Source: an uncultured Veillonella sp. (GTDB lineage: Bacteria; Bacillota; Negativicutes; Veillonellales; Veillonellaceae). Taken from it: DNA of 35,972 nt. The stretch covers positions 1 through 35,972 of the forward strand of contig NZ_CAJLUB010000005.1 of the NCBI RefSeq assembly GCF_905209685.1. The letters are read 5' to 3'. Below are positions 24,901 to 31,239 of the stretch, in pieces; position 1 is the first letter of the stretch; each line of letters begins with the position of its first letter. Made by a program: the position numbers and the translations under genes. The notes below the pieces were generated by a model that did no database searches, had not been told where the DNA came from, and worked only from the letters and a program-made list of their open reading frames with translations.

Positions 24901-26082
24901 GTTAATGCTAATACTCAAAAAGCAAATGCTAACGAAGAACGCATTAAAAATGTTCAAAGCCAAGTTTCTGTTAATACTGAAGCAATCAAACATAATACTG
25001 AAAACATCAATATTAACAAAGCAGCGATCAAACAAAATGCTGAAGCAATTCAAAATACTAATGTAACTGTACAAAAAGTAATTAACAAAGTTGATGAACA
25101 TAGCAAAGTTATTAACGACGTATCTAAACAAGTTAATACTAATACAACTAATATTGCTAATATCAATAATGTTGTTAACCAAAATACAACTAATATTACA
25201 AATGTAACTAACCAAGTTAATACAAATACAACAAACATCAACACTCTAAATGCTAAAGTAGATACTAATGTTACAAATATTACTAAAGTAGATAATCGTG
25301 TAACTGAAGTAGCTAAACAAGTTAATGAAAATGCACAATTAACTAAAGCTGTTGGTACTCTAGCATTAGAAAATCATGAAAAGGTTAGTGTATTAGGTTT
25401 ACAAGTAAATAAAAATACTCAAGACATTGCTGATGTAAACACTAAAGTTGATGAAAATGTTACATTAACTAAGAACATTGGTGCTATTGCATTAGAAAAC
25501 AATGAAAAAGTTAATGTATTGGGCTTGCAAGTAAATAAAAATACTCAAGATATCAGTACATTAGCAGAAGCTGCAAATTACAGCTTGAAAGCTTCCAACA
25601 TTGCATTACAAGATCATGCAACACTTGTTCAACATGATGCACAAATCGCAGAAAACTCTCGCCGCATTAGCAGCGTAGAACGCGATGTTAAAGTTGTAGG
25701 TGCTAATGCAGCAGCATTAGCAGCATTGAAACCTATCGAATACCACGAAGGTCAAAAAGCTCAAATTATGGCAGCTGTTGGTACTTACAAAGGTAAAACA
25801 TCTACTGCATTGGGTGTAGCACATTATGCAAATCCTGATTTATTAATCCATGCTGGTGCTGCTTATGGTGGTGACCATAGCGTAATGGCAAATGCTGGTG
25901 TAACAATCGGTATTGGTAATGCTCCTACAGCTCCTAAAGCATCCCCTGCAACTGTAAAAGTTCTTGAGGATCAAGTGGCTGATTTGCAAGCACAAAACAA
26001 AGAAATTCGGGAACTTCTTGATAAAGTGATTGCACAACAACCACAACAAGCTCCAAAAGCAGCTGTAAAAACAACTAAATAA
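18928..26082 (+). CDS. Giant trimeric autotransporter adhesin (type Vc), 2,384 residues
   Basis: Outer-membrane fibre likely used for attachment and aggregation. Order: ESPR and signal peptide at 1-50 (starts MNKVFKVVWSATKHAYVV, then SELAKSHQKS; cut after VANA); short Trp-containing segment to 90; Gln-rich stretch 91-155 (50 of 65 residues Gln); coiled-coil stalk about 156-2250, rich in Asn, Ile, Lys, Val and Thr, with repeated modules; YadA-type anchor about 2250-2331 (YHEGQKAQIMAAVGTYKG, then VMANAGVTIGIG); and a tail of about 53 residues with a short coiled coil and a Pro/Ala/Gln/Lys end. I chose ATG 18928 since GGGAGG precedes it and the ESPR begins there; an open frame from 18853 has no such support. 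No beta-roll head is visible. No cysteine is seen. It stands alone, terminated at 26130. Confidence 0.92.
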   Translation: MNKVFKVVWSATKHAYVVTSELAKSHQKSATTIVAAVILAASFSGGVANASSPEDWARADLIGSQRWLTPDQNAWGHMQDQHQVDPQQLDQQQQQQQQQQQQWQQQEPQQQQWQQQVPQQQQQQQRRQRPQVPQQQQQQQQQWQQQVPQQQQQQQIPKKGGSTGNTVINNYYTVVTTDVENVKKNTHNINVVNKKVDINTTNINTVNNKVESVKTDINKINANITNINAKVDKNSKDIEGLKGKVGTQITNIQQDITNINNNIDAKFTKINNDIDVKIDNKITNITNNVVNNVNTNIDASVKKHIEANNTNIINQVNQNINTAVQNNNTTILNKVDEKIENNNTTIINNVNKDVDVKINDIKTNINNTKNELNTNISNVKNELNQNINNVDIKVNNNKKAIDNLTVNVNNNSKSIADLTAKVEENTANITFNNTIAMENRKLIGDNKKAINENKKAIDELKGKVGTTINNINTTIDNKINENNTKIINEVNNNVDIKINDSKTNIISEVNKTINSKIEANNTTIINKVNNDVDTKINAVKTDITNINNTVNNVSAKVDANTTNITNNTTNINKNATAITELNTKVDNQGKVLVNHEGRIQALEQDNKTIKTDVANTQNQVNINTKDIADLKGKVGQNIGNVQVDIKDIKNNITNINNKVEANTVAINKVDVKVDGVKGDLDGLKGRVDRHDQRLDYLQDNIADNSTRISIVEDGVKANTKDINVVGTIAMENRTLIGANQKAIDELKGHVGTQITNIETTINKKIEANNTTIINKVDGNIDAKIEKNNTVINNNINNVNAKTEVNAKAITDNSKRIDANSARISNNEKAINELKGHVGTQITNIENTITNKINENNTVINKNIDAKIEANNTTILNKVDNNIDVKINANNIKVDQKIDGVKGDLDGLTKRVAQNEKDINVAGTIAIENRTLIGANKKAIDELKGHVGNQITNIENTITNKINENNTVINKTIDNKIEANNTVINQNIDNKINSNNTTIINKVDQNIDAKINANNTTILNKVDKNIDVKINENNKQINNIINTKIGDVNVKIDGVKGDLNGLKGDLDGLKGRVDRHDQRLDYLQDNIADNSTRISVVEDGVKANAKDINVVGTIAMENRQFIGDNKVAIANNTKNININAKAIDELKGQVGQSSTVINDIKKQITNINGKVENNTTNIANNTTNIAKNTTAINKVNVKVDANAKAIVDNSNRIDATNVKVDANTTNIANNTTAINNVNVKVDGVKGDLNGLTKRVEQNEKDINVAGTIAIENRKFIGDNKKAIDELKGQVGNTVKNIETTINNKITENNVVINKNIDAKIEANNTVINQNITNAITENNKEINNTINNVNVKVDGIKGDIDGLKGRVDRHDQRLDYLQDNIVDNSTRITAVEDSVKLNTTNIANNTTAINNVNVKVDGIKGDLDGLTKRVDQNEKDINVAGTIAIENRTLIGNNKAAIDKNTKAIEALNGKVGTTITNIESTINNKIEANNTTILNKVDQNIDAKITANNTVINQNIANAINENNTTIINKVDKNIDVKINENNKQINNTINTKIGDVNVKIDGVKGDVAGLTARVDRHDQRLDYLQGNIVDNSTRISANEDAIKALKGQVGTTVTNVENTINAKIEANNTVIRNDINTAITNNNTVINKNIDAKIAENNTVINNTINSKVNEVNVKVDANAKAIVDNSKAITDIKANVTNISNKVDVNTADIKAIRTDVTNNTTNIANNTAAIANVSKQVKNNTTNISNNATAIANISKQVAGNTANITDVTAKVNANTGRIESNTTAINNLTGKVDANSQAIESLKGQVGKGNTTIVNVAQKVENITQNINAQNSNIQANTVNIQNNTSNINNIKANVVNVEKNVNNIKADVTVVKADITNINAKVDQKINIVNNNITNVKNDVKNIDAKVTNIDNKVTNIDNKVTNINNKVTNIDTRVNDIDVKVNNQNTVINNIKTDVSDLKDQVGKNTEAIKNLQNVSADVNKVKEQVNANTQKANANEERIKNVQSQVSVNTEAIKHNTENININKAAIKQNAEAIQNTNVTVQKVINKVDEHSKVINDVSKQVNTNTTNIANINNVVNQNTTNITNVTNQVNTNTTNINTLNAKVDTNVTNITKVDNRVTEVAKQVNENAQLTKAVGTLALENHEKVSVLGLQVNKNTQDIADVNTKVDENVTLTKNIGAIALENNEKVNVLGLQVNKNTQDISTLAEAANYSLKASNIALQDHATLVQHDAQIAENSRRISSVERDVKVVGANAAALAALKPIEYHEGQKAQIMAAVGTYKGKTSTALGVAHYANPDLLIHAGAAYGGDHSVMANAGVTIGIGNAPTAPKASPATVKVLEDQVADLQAQNKEIRELLDKVIAQQPQQAPKAAVKTTK
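19198..19392 (+). repeat. CAA/CAG repeat encoding the Gln-rich segment
   Basis: 65 codons, 50 of them CAA or CAG, interrupted by Trp, Val-Pro, Glu-Pro and Arg. A block of about 35 bases is present at 19252 and again at 19342, with a variant at 19222. Length changes here would stay in frame. Confidence 0.9.
20959..23730 (+). repeat. Four copies of the VDRHDQRLDYLQ stalk module
   Basis: The strongly charged unit (L-G-RVDRHDQRLDYLQ, then N-I-DNSTRI) occurs at about 20959-21060, 22111-22210, 22996-23095 and 23626-23715. It differs in composition from the Asn/Thr-rich stalk around it and is nearly identical between copies, as after recent duplication or gene conversion. Confidence 0.85.
24661..24780 (+). 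repeat. Tandem heptad repeats (21-bp units)
   Basis: Consecutive seven-residue units of the pattern KVTNIDN: two adjacent 21-bp copies are identical, followed by four diverging ones. This fits a strict heptad coiled coil. Confidence 0.8.
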
Positions 26083-26129
26083 TATGCCTCCCAACCGATG
26101 GGTTACACTATAATCTATCGTAGGTATAG

Positions 26130-26167
26130 AAACCGCGTAGCAGAAATGCTACGCGGTTTTCTTTTTG
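26130..26167 (+). terminator. Terminator after the adhesin gene
   Basis: Perfect 13-bp stem AAACCGCGTAGCA / TGCTACGCGGTTT with a GAAA tetraloop, followed by TCTTTTT. Confidence 0.96.
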
Positions 26168-26225
26168 TGTGGATTTGTGGTGATTGTATTCCTATATTTC
26201 GTTTAATTAAAGTGTAATAGAGCTT

Positions 26226-26455
26226 ATGGGGATATTGTGGTGGGGATTGGATGCAGATAAAACTAAAATCTGGCACCTGGTGGTGGGCAGTGGTTTTTAT
26301 GATTCGATTATTATTTAATTTCGAACATATGTATCTAAGAAAAGAGGAGAAAAATAGAGATTATGAAAGAAAAATATAAAAAAGTGGGATAAAAATGGAT
26401 TTTTTATTGTGATTGGTGGGGAATTGTGGTAGAATTTACCATATAGTGGTGGATA
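26226..26455. promoter_or_regulatory. Phased TGG repeats before mraZ (candidate MraZ operators)
   Basis: The approximately 300-bp spacer before mraZ has no gene but is rich in TGG/GTGG on the plus strand. Several lie exactly 10 bp apart: 26238/26248, 26271/26281/26291 and 26417/26427, with 26447 at 20. An AAAGTGG occurs at 26381. MraZ is known to bind short TGGG-type direct repeats with 10-bp spacing before its own gene. The last group overlaps the promoter. Confidence 0.6.
26407..26435 (+). promoter_or_regulatory. Promoter of the dcw cluster
   Basis: TTGTGA (26407-26412), 17-bp spacer and TAGAAT (26430-26435) with a TGG extension. Two phased GTGG repeats (26416, 26426) lie in the spacer and a third just after the predicted start, fitting autorepression by MraZ. 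Confidence 0.6.
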
Positions 26456-26481
26456 AGGATTAGTAAAGGGCGGTGATACGT

Positions 26482-26913
26482 ATGTTCATGGGAGAATATA
26501 ATCACACCATTGATACAAAAGGGCGGATGATTATACCTGCGAAAATACGTGAACAACTAGGCGATTTGTGCATTGTCACAAAAGGCTTAGATGACTGCTT
26601 AGCTATTTACACCCAAGAGGCGTGGAAGAAAATTTCTGATGCCTTACAATCACAATCCTCCACTAAAGCTAGTGTACGTGCCTTAAAACGTTTTGTTTTC
26701 GGTAGTGCTGCTGAGCTTGAATATGATAAACAAGGTCGTGTCCTCATTCCTGTACCACTACGTGAATATGCGAGCCTTGATAAACAGGCCGTTATTGTCG
26801 GTGCTGGGGATCACGTTGAAATTTGGAGCCGCGAAAAATATGATTACTATGATGATCAAGTGGCTGAAAGTATGGAAGAACTTGTTGAAGGTCTAGAAGG
26901 GATTATGTTATAG
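26482..26913 (+). CDS. mraZ: Transcriptional regulator MraZ
   Basis: DNA-binding regulator of the dcw cluster that forms rings and represses its own operon in studied bacteria. The 143 residues hold two SpoVT/AbrB-like halves: MFMGEYNHTIDTKGRMIIPA and, in the second, ELEYDKQGRVLIPVPLREY. The ATG at 26482 gives the usual MFMGEY start; a GTG nine bases upstream is in frame but would add three residues not seen in the family. It is followed six bases later by rsmH. The phased TGG repeats upstream are its likely operators. Confidence 0.95.
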   Translation: MFMGEYNHTIDTKGRMIIPAKIREQLGDLCIVTKGLDDCLAIYTQEAWKKISDALQSQSSTKASVRALKRFVFGSAAELEYDKQGRVLIPVPLREYASLDKQAVIVGAGDHVEIWSREKYDYYDDQVAESMEELVEGLEGIML

Positions 26914-26919
26914 GAGGCT

Positions 26920-27855
26920 ATGATGGATTTTAATCATACCAGCGTACTTTTACGCGAAACGGTGGACTCCGTCGTAACTAATCCAAAAGGCATCTATGTG
27001 GACTGTACCTTGGGTGGTGCAGGACATGCCCATGCTGTGGGTGAGATGCTAGACCCAGAAGGCATGATTATAGGGTTGGATCAAGATGAAGATGCGTTGA
27101 GCGTAGCTCGACAGCGTTTATCTGATTTAACATGTCAGGTATTAACAATACCGACGAACTTTTCTAACTTAAAAGAAGCCCTCCATAATGAGGGCATCTA
27201 TGAAGTAGATGGATTTATCTTTGATCTTGGCGTATCTAGCTATCAACTGGATACACCGGAGCGTGGCTTTTCATATATGAATGATGGGCCACTCGATATG
27301 CGTATGGATAAGGACGCACCATTAACGGCAGAAGAGGTTGTTAATGAATATGATGCTGAAGCATTATTGCAAATTATCCGTGACTATGGTGAAGAGCGAT
27401 GGGCTAAGCGCATTGTTGAATTCATCATTAATGCACGTCAAGAAAAACGAATTACCACTACTGGTGAGTTAGTTAGAATTATTAAGCAAGCAATACCTGC
27501 GAAGGCGCGTCAAGATGGACCGCATCCGGCAAAACGGACGTTCCAAGCCATTCGCATTGAAGTAAATAGAGAATTAGCTATCTTGCATGATAGTTTTGTA
27601 GATGCTGTATCCATGTTGAAACCAAAGGGGAAAATTGGGGTTATCACATTCCACTCCTTGGAAGATCGAATTACAAAACAAACTTTCAAAGAGTTGAGTA
27701 CAGCATGTATATGTCCTCCAGAATTGCCAATGTGCGTATGTAACCACAAGGCGGTTGTGAAGGCGAAGAATAAGGCTATAGAGCCGAGTGCAGGGGAGAT
27801 TGAGGTTAATCCGAGGGCTAGAAGCGCAAAGTTACGCGTAGCCGTCAAGTTGTAG
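26920..27855 (+). CDS. rsmH: 16S rRNA (cytosine-1402-N4)-methyltransferase
   Basis: SAM-dependent N4 methylation of C1402 in the ribosomal decoding centre. The 311 residues match RsmH/MraW: FNHTSVLLRETVD at the start, the SAM loop VDCTLGGAGHAHAV, DLGVSSYQLD, RGFSYMNDGPLDMRM, and the late GVITFHSLEDRI. AGGAGG lies right before two adjacent ATG codons (26920, 26923); either may be used. It follows mraZ as in most bacteria. Confidence 0.96.
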   Translation: MMDFNHTSVLLRETVDSVVTNPKGIYVDCTLGGAGHAHAVGEMLDPEGMIIGLDQDEDALSVARQRLSDLTCQVLTIPTNFSNLKEALHNEGIYEVDGFIFDLGVSSYQLDTPERGFSYMNDGPLDMRMDKDAPLTAEEVVNEYDAEALLQIIRDYGEERWAKRIVEFIINARQEKRITTTGELVRIIKQAIPAKARQDGPHPAKRTFQAIRIEVNRELAILHDSFVDAVSMLKPKGKIGVITFHSLEDRITKQTFKELSTACICPPELPMCVCNHKAVVKAKNKAIEPSAGEIEVNPRARSAKLRVAVKL

Positions 27856-27876
27856 AATTGGAAGGGGTTAGTGTTT

Positions 27877-28281
27877 ATGTTAGCGAGAAAGGCTGTTGTG
27901 GGCCAAGTTAAAAGCGATGTGTTGGTCGCTTCACAAGGGAGAAAACGTAGTGCAAATGTGGCTCTGGATTTGAGCCCTATGATGTGGCAGGTTGTATATG
28001 GTATTGCTGCATTGGTTGCATTTTTGCTTATCATGATGGTTATGAATGCGTACAGCACAAAATTAGGCTATGAAGTAGTTAAAACACAGCAAGCTGTAGT
28101 ACAATTAACAAAGGATAATGATGCGTTGGATGTTGAAGTGGCTTCTTTGAAGTCTCCTGTTCGTATTCAACAAATCGCAGAACAACAACTAGGGATGGTT
28201 TTGCCTGATTCTTTTGTTTATAGTACAAAAAGCGCTGTTACTGAACGTACTGTACAAGAGAAACAGCAAATTATAGACTAG
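27877..28281 (+). CDS. ftsL: FtsL-like cell division protein
   Basis: Bitopic membrane protein of the divisome (FtsL/DivIC class). The 134 residues have a basic cytoplasmic N terminus, one membrane span at about 38-58 (VVYGIAALVAFLLIMMVM), then a predicted coiled coil (TQQAVVQLTKDNDALDVEVA) and the class motif LKSPVRIQQIAEQQLGM followed by P. I prefer ATG 27877, nine bases after GAAGGGG, over GTG 27871, which would be only three bases from it. The assignment rests on topology, the LGM motif and position after rsmH. Confidence 0.82.
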   Translation: MLARKAVVGQVKSDVLVASQGRKRSANVALDLSPMMWQVVYGIAALVAFLLIMMVMNAYSTKLGYEVVKTQQAVVQLTKDNDALDVEVASLKSPVRIQQIAEQQLGMVLPDSFVYSTKSAVTERTVQEKQQIID

Positions 28282-28284
28282 CAG

Positions 28285-28318
28285 GCAAAGCAGCTCGTAT
28301 TGGGCTGCTTTCCTTTGC
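28285..28318 (+). other. Hairpin between ftsL and murE
   Basis: AAAGCAGC (28287-28294) pairs with GCTGCTTT (28304-28311), with an outer GCAAAG/CTTTGC alternative. There is no T run of terminator quality. It occupies the place where ftsI usually lies. Confidence 0.5.
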
Positions 28319-28336
28319 GTGTAAAGGAGATTGTAT

Positions 28337-29821
28337 ATGAAACAATTACAAGATATAGTAAAAACCTTGGAAACACCGCATGTAGAAGGTAATACAGCTG
28401 TTGAGGTGTTAGATATTACGGCTGATTCTCGTGCAGTAAAAGCAGGTAGCTTATTTATTGCGCTAGATGGTGCCACTGTAGATGGTCATAATTATGTAAA
28501 TAAAGCCGTTGAAGCTGGTGCTGTAGCAGTACTTGTATCTAAGCCAGTAGAGGTGAGTGGTGATGTTTGTGTTATCACTGTAGAGGATACTCGAAAAGCT
28601 ATGATGGCTTGTGTACCATATTTCTTTGATTATCCAGCAAATTCCATGCGTATGATCGGTGTTACTGGTACTAATGGTAAAACGACTACAACTCATATGA
28701 TTCGTCATATTTTGAAAGCCCAAGGCCATAAAGTAGGCGTTATTGGTACCGTTCATATTATGATTGGTGATACATCCTATCCAATTCACAATACAACACC
28801 TGATGTAGTAGATTTACAACATATTCTTCATCAAATGGTAGAAGAAGGCGTTACCCATTGTGTCATGGAAGTATCTTCTCATGCATTAGCATTAGGTCGA
28901 GTTTCTGGTGTTGAATATGATACAGCAGTATTTACGAACTTGACACAAGATCATTTGGACTTTCACAAGACCTTTGAAAATTATTTGGCAGCTAAGTGTA
29001 AATTATTTGAACAAGTTAGCGCGCCGAACCAAACTAAATCTGGTAAAGGGGCTATCATCAATATCGATGACGAATATGGTCATCGTGTAATTGAAAAAAC
29101 AACGGCGCCTATCATTACATACAGTATTGATGGTAAAGGAACATTGAATGCTCATGATGTTGAAATGACTCCTAAATCTAGTCGTTATACTGTATCCTAT
29201 AATGGCAATGACTATACAGTTGCTATGAATACAACTGGTTTGTTTAATGTATATAATACATTGGCTGCTATTGGCGCTTGTCTATTAGAGGGTATCTCTA
29301 TGGAAGATATTGATAAGGCATTGAAAACATTTAGCGCTGTGCCTGGCCGTTTTGAACTTATTGAAGAAGGTCAACCATTTGCAGTTGTTGTAGACTATGC
29401 ACATACACCAGATGGGTTAGAAAATATTTTGCAAACTGCAAAGGCTATTCAAGAAAATCGCATTATTGTAGTCTTTGGTTGCGGTGGTGACCGAGATGCT
29501 ACAAAACGTCCTATTATGGGCCGTATTGCTGCACAATATGGTGATGTAGTATATGTTACATCTGACAATCCTCGTACAGAAGATCCTGTGCAAATTGTGA
29601 AAGATGTAGAGGTAGGCGTTAAAGAAGGACTTCGTGAAGGCTCTCACTATGAAGTTATCGTTGATCGTCGGGAAGCGATTCAACATGCAATACAAAATGC
29701 AAAACCTGGGGATATTGTACTAATTGCAGGTAAGGGGCATGAGGATTACCAAATCTTAAAGGATAAAACGATTCATTTTGATGATCGTGAAGAGGCGCGA
29801 GCAGCCCTCAAGGAGATCTAA
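28337..29821 (+). CDS. murE: UDP-MurNAc-L-Ala-D-Glu:meso-diaminopimelate ligase
   Basis: Adds the third amino acid to the peptidoglycan precursor. The 494 residues have the three Mur ligase domains: N-terminal substrate domain with LDITADSRAVKAGSLFIAL, the ATP site GVTGTNGKTTTTHMI, and the C-terminal domain. The DNPR motif at 410-413 is the signature for meso-diaminopimelate; lysine-type enzymes differ there. AAAGGAG lies before ATG 28337; a TTG six bases upstream is less likely. It overlaps nothing and ends one base before the start of murF. Confidence 0.96.
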   Translation: MKQLQDIVKTLETPHVEGNTAVEVLDITADSRAVKAGSLFIALDGATVDGHNYVNKAVEAGAVAVLVSKPVEVSGDVCVITVEDTRKAMMACVPYFFDYPANSMRMIGVTGTNGKTTTTHMIRHILKAQGHKVGVIGTVHIMIGDTSYPIHNTTPDVVDLQHILHQMVEEGVTHCVMEVSSHALALGRVSGVEYDTAVFTNLTQDHLDFHKTFENYLAAKCKLFEQVSAPNQTKSGKGAIINIDDEYGHRVIEKTTAPIITYSIDGKGTLNAHDVEMTPKSSRYTVSYNGNDYTVAMNTTGLFNVYNTLAAIGACLLEGISMEDIDKALKTFSAVPGRFELIEEGQPFAVVVDYAHTPDGLENILQTAKAIQENRIIVVFGCGGDRDATKRPIMGRIAAQYGDVVYVTSDNPRTEDPVQIVKDVEVGVKEGLREGSHYEVIVDRREAIQHAIQNAKPGDIVLIAGKGHEDYQILKDKTIHFDDREEARAALKEI

Positions 29822-29822
29822 T

Positions 29823-31181
29823 ATGGCAGAATTTACATTGTCTCAAGTGGTAGAAGCCACACAAGGGACGAGTGCACATACCGACAATATTAAGTTTTTA
29901 GATGTATCTACTGATACAAGAACAATTGAATCAGGCTTTTTATTTGTAGCCTTAAAAGGCGATACCTTTGATGGTCATGATTTTATTAATACAGCTATCG
30001 AAAAGGGCGCTACTGGTGCAATCGTAGAAAAAGGTCGTGCGGTGGACGGCATCGTATGCATTGAAGTAGATAATACATTGGTAGCGTATCAAAATTTAGC
30101 ACGTTACCATCGTCGTCGCTTTGATATCCCTGTAGTCGCTATTACTGGTTCTTCTGGTAAGACTACAACAAAGGAAATGGTAGCTGCTGTACTCGGCACC
30201 GAATTTAATGTTTTGAAAACTGAGAAAAACTTTAACAATGAAATTGGTTTGCCAAAAACATTGTTGCGTTTAACTTCAGAACATCAAGCTTGCGTTGTTG
30301 AAATGGGTATGCGTGGCCTTGGTCAAATTGAGGAGCTTGCGTTGATTGCAGAACCAACTATGGGTATTATTACGAATGTTGGTACTAGCCATATTGAGCT
30401 ATTAGGCTCTCGTGAAGCCATCGCACAAGCTAAAGGTGAGTTAATTCGTTGCTTGCCTGAAAATAGTGTGGCTATTCTCAATGAAGATGATCCATATGTT
30501 AAAGCTATGGATAGTCTTGCCAAAGGTAAAACTATTACCTATGGTATCGAACGTAATGCCACATGTATTGGCAGTCATTTGCGTTATAAAAAAGATGGTA
30601 TTAAATTTACATGCAAATGTTATGATGAAGTATTTGATATCTTCTTGCCTATGATTGGTGAACACAATGTATATGACGCATTGGCAGCAATTGTAGCTGG
30701 TCGTGTGCTAGGCATTAAGTCCAATACGATTCGCAAGGGCTTAAGTGAATTTACAGGCACTCCTATGCGCCAAGAAATCGTACCATTTGAAGATATTGTT
30801 ATCTTAAATGACGCGTATAATGCAAATCCTTCTTCTATGGCTGAAGCGATAAAAGCTTTGGGGCAGCTAGAAGGTAAACGTAAAATTGCTATGCTTGGTG
30901 ATATGCTTGAACTTGGTGATTATACTGAACAAGCGCATCGTGAAATTGGTCAATTGCTAGCTGAAGAAGGTTATAGTGTTGTCTTCACATTTGGTGATGC
31001 TGCTGCCTTTATAGCTAAAGAAGCTAAAAAAGCAGGCTTAACTACATTCCGTTGTAATAGCCATTTGGAAATGGCCAATGCATACAGTGATATTCGCGAA
31101 AAAGGGGATGTTATCCTAGTCAAAGGCTCCCGTGGTTTGCGGATGGAACGAGTTGTTGAAGAATTGAAAGATCGTGAATAA
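29823..31181 (+). CDS. murF: UDP-MurNAc-tripeptide:D-Ala-D-Ala ligase
   Basis: Adds D-Ala-D-Ala to complete the pentapeptide precursor; cytoplasmic. The 452 residues have the MurF order: N-terminal domain with DVSTDTRTIESGFLFVALKG, ATP loop AITGSSGKTTTKEM, ligand stretch NFNNEIGLPKTLL, and the C-terminal NDAYNANPSSMAEAI. ATG 29823 follows AAGGAGAT placed at the very end of murE. The longer open frame from 29778 begins inside murE without a ribosome site. Confidence 0.96.
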   Translation: MAEFTLSQVVEATQGTSAHTDNIKFLDVSTDTRTIESGFLFVALKGDTFDGHDFINTAIEKGATGAIVEKGRAVDGIVCIEVDNTLVAYQNLARYHRRRFDIPVVAITGSSGKTTTKEMVAAVLGTEFNVLKTEKNFNNEIGLPKTLLRLTSEHQACVVEMGMRGLGQIEELALIAEPTMGIITNVGTSHIELLGSREAIAQAKGELIRCLPENSVAILNEDDPYVKAMDSLAKGKTITYGIERNATCIGSHLRYKKDGIKFTCKCYDEVFDIFLPMIGEHNVYDALAAIVAGRVLGIKSNTIRKGLSEFTGTPMRQEIVPFEDIVILNDAYNANPSSMAEAIKALGQLEGKRKIAMLGDMLELGDYTEQAHREIGQLLAEEGYSVVFTFGDAAAFIAKEAKKAGLTTFRCNSHLEMANAYSDIREKGDVILVKGSRGLRMERVVEELKDRE

Positions 31182-31187
31182 AAGGTT

Positions 31188-31209
31188 ACGGCTAGTTATA
31201 TCTAGCCGT
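31188..31209 (+). other. Hairpin between murF and mraY
   Basis: Perfect 8-bp stem ACGGCTAG / CTAGCCGT with a six-base loop, just after the murF stop. No T run follows, so it may be an RNA processing or stability element, not a terminator. Confidence 0.45.
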
Positions 31210-31239
31210 CATCTGTTTATTAATGAGTAGAGGATTCGT

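Larger units (their letters stand above)
20221..25560 (+). repeat. Recurring stalk module with GTIAxENR and LKGxVG motifs
   Basis: Six copies of a unit with (G/N)TIA(M/I)ENR, then IG-NK-AI and usually DELKGxVG begin near 20221, 21094, 21690, 22257, 22717 and 23248. Two relatives, GTLALENHEK and GAIALENNEK, lie near 25356 and 25481. The LKGxVG-type turn occurs about 12 times in the stalk, marking breaks between coiled-coil blocks. Confidence 0.8.

Noticed and set aside
19109..25244. Many long minus-strand open frames under the adhesin gene, such as 20079-20675 and 24301-25215
   Set aside because: They are shadows of the repetitive, Asn/Ile/Lys-rich plus-strand code. They lack ribosome sites and family features and consist of hydrophobic low-complexity sequence.
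31188..31209. Terminator between murF and mraY
   Set aside because: The hairpin is not followed by a T run and lies inside an otherwise continuous cell wall operon.
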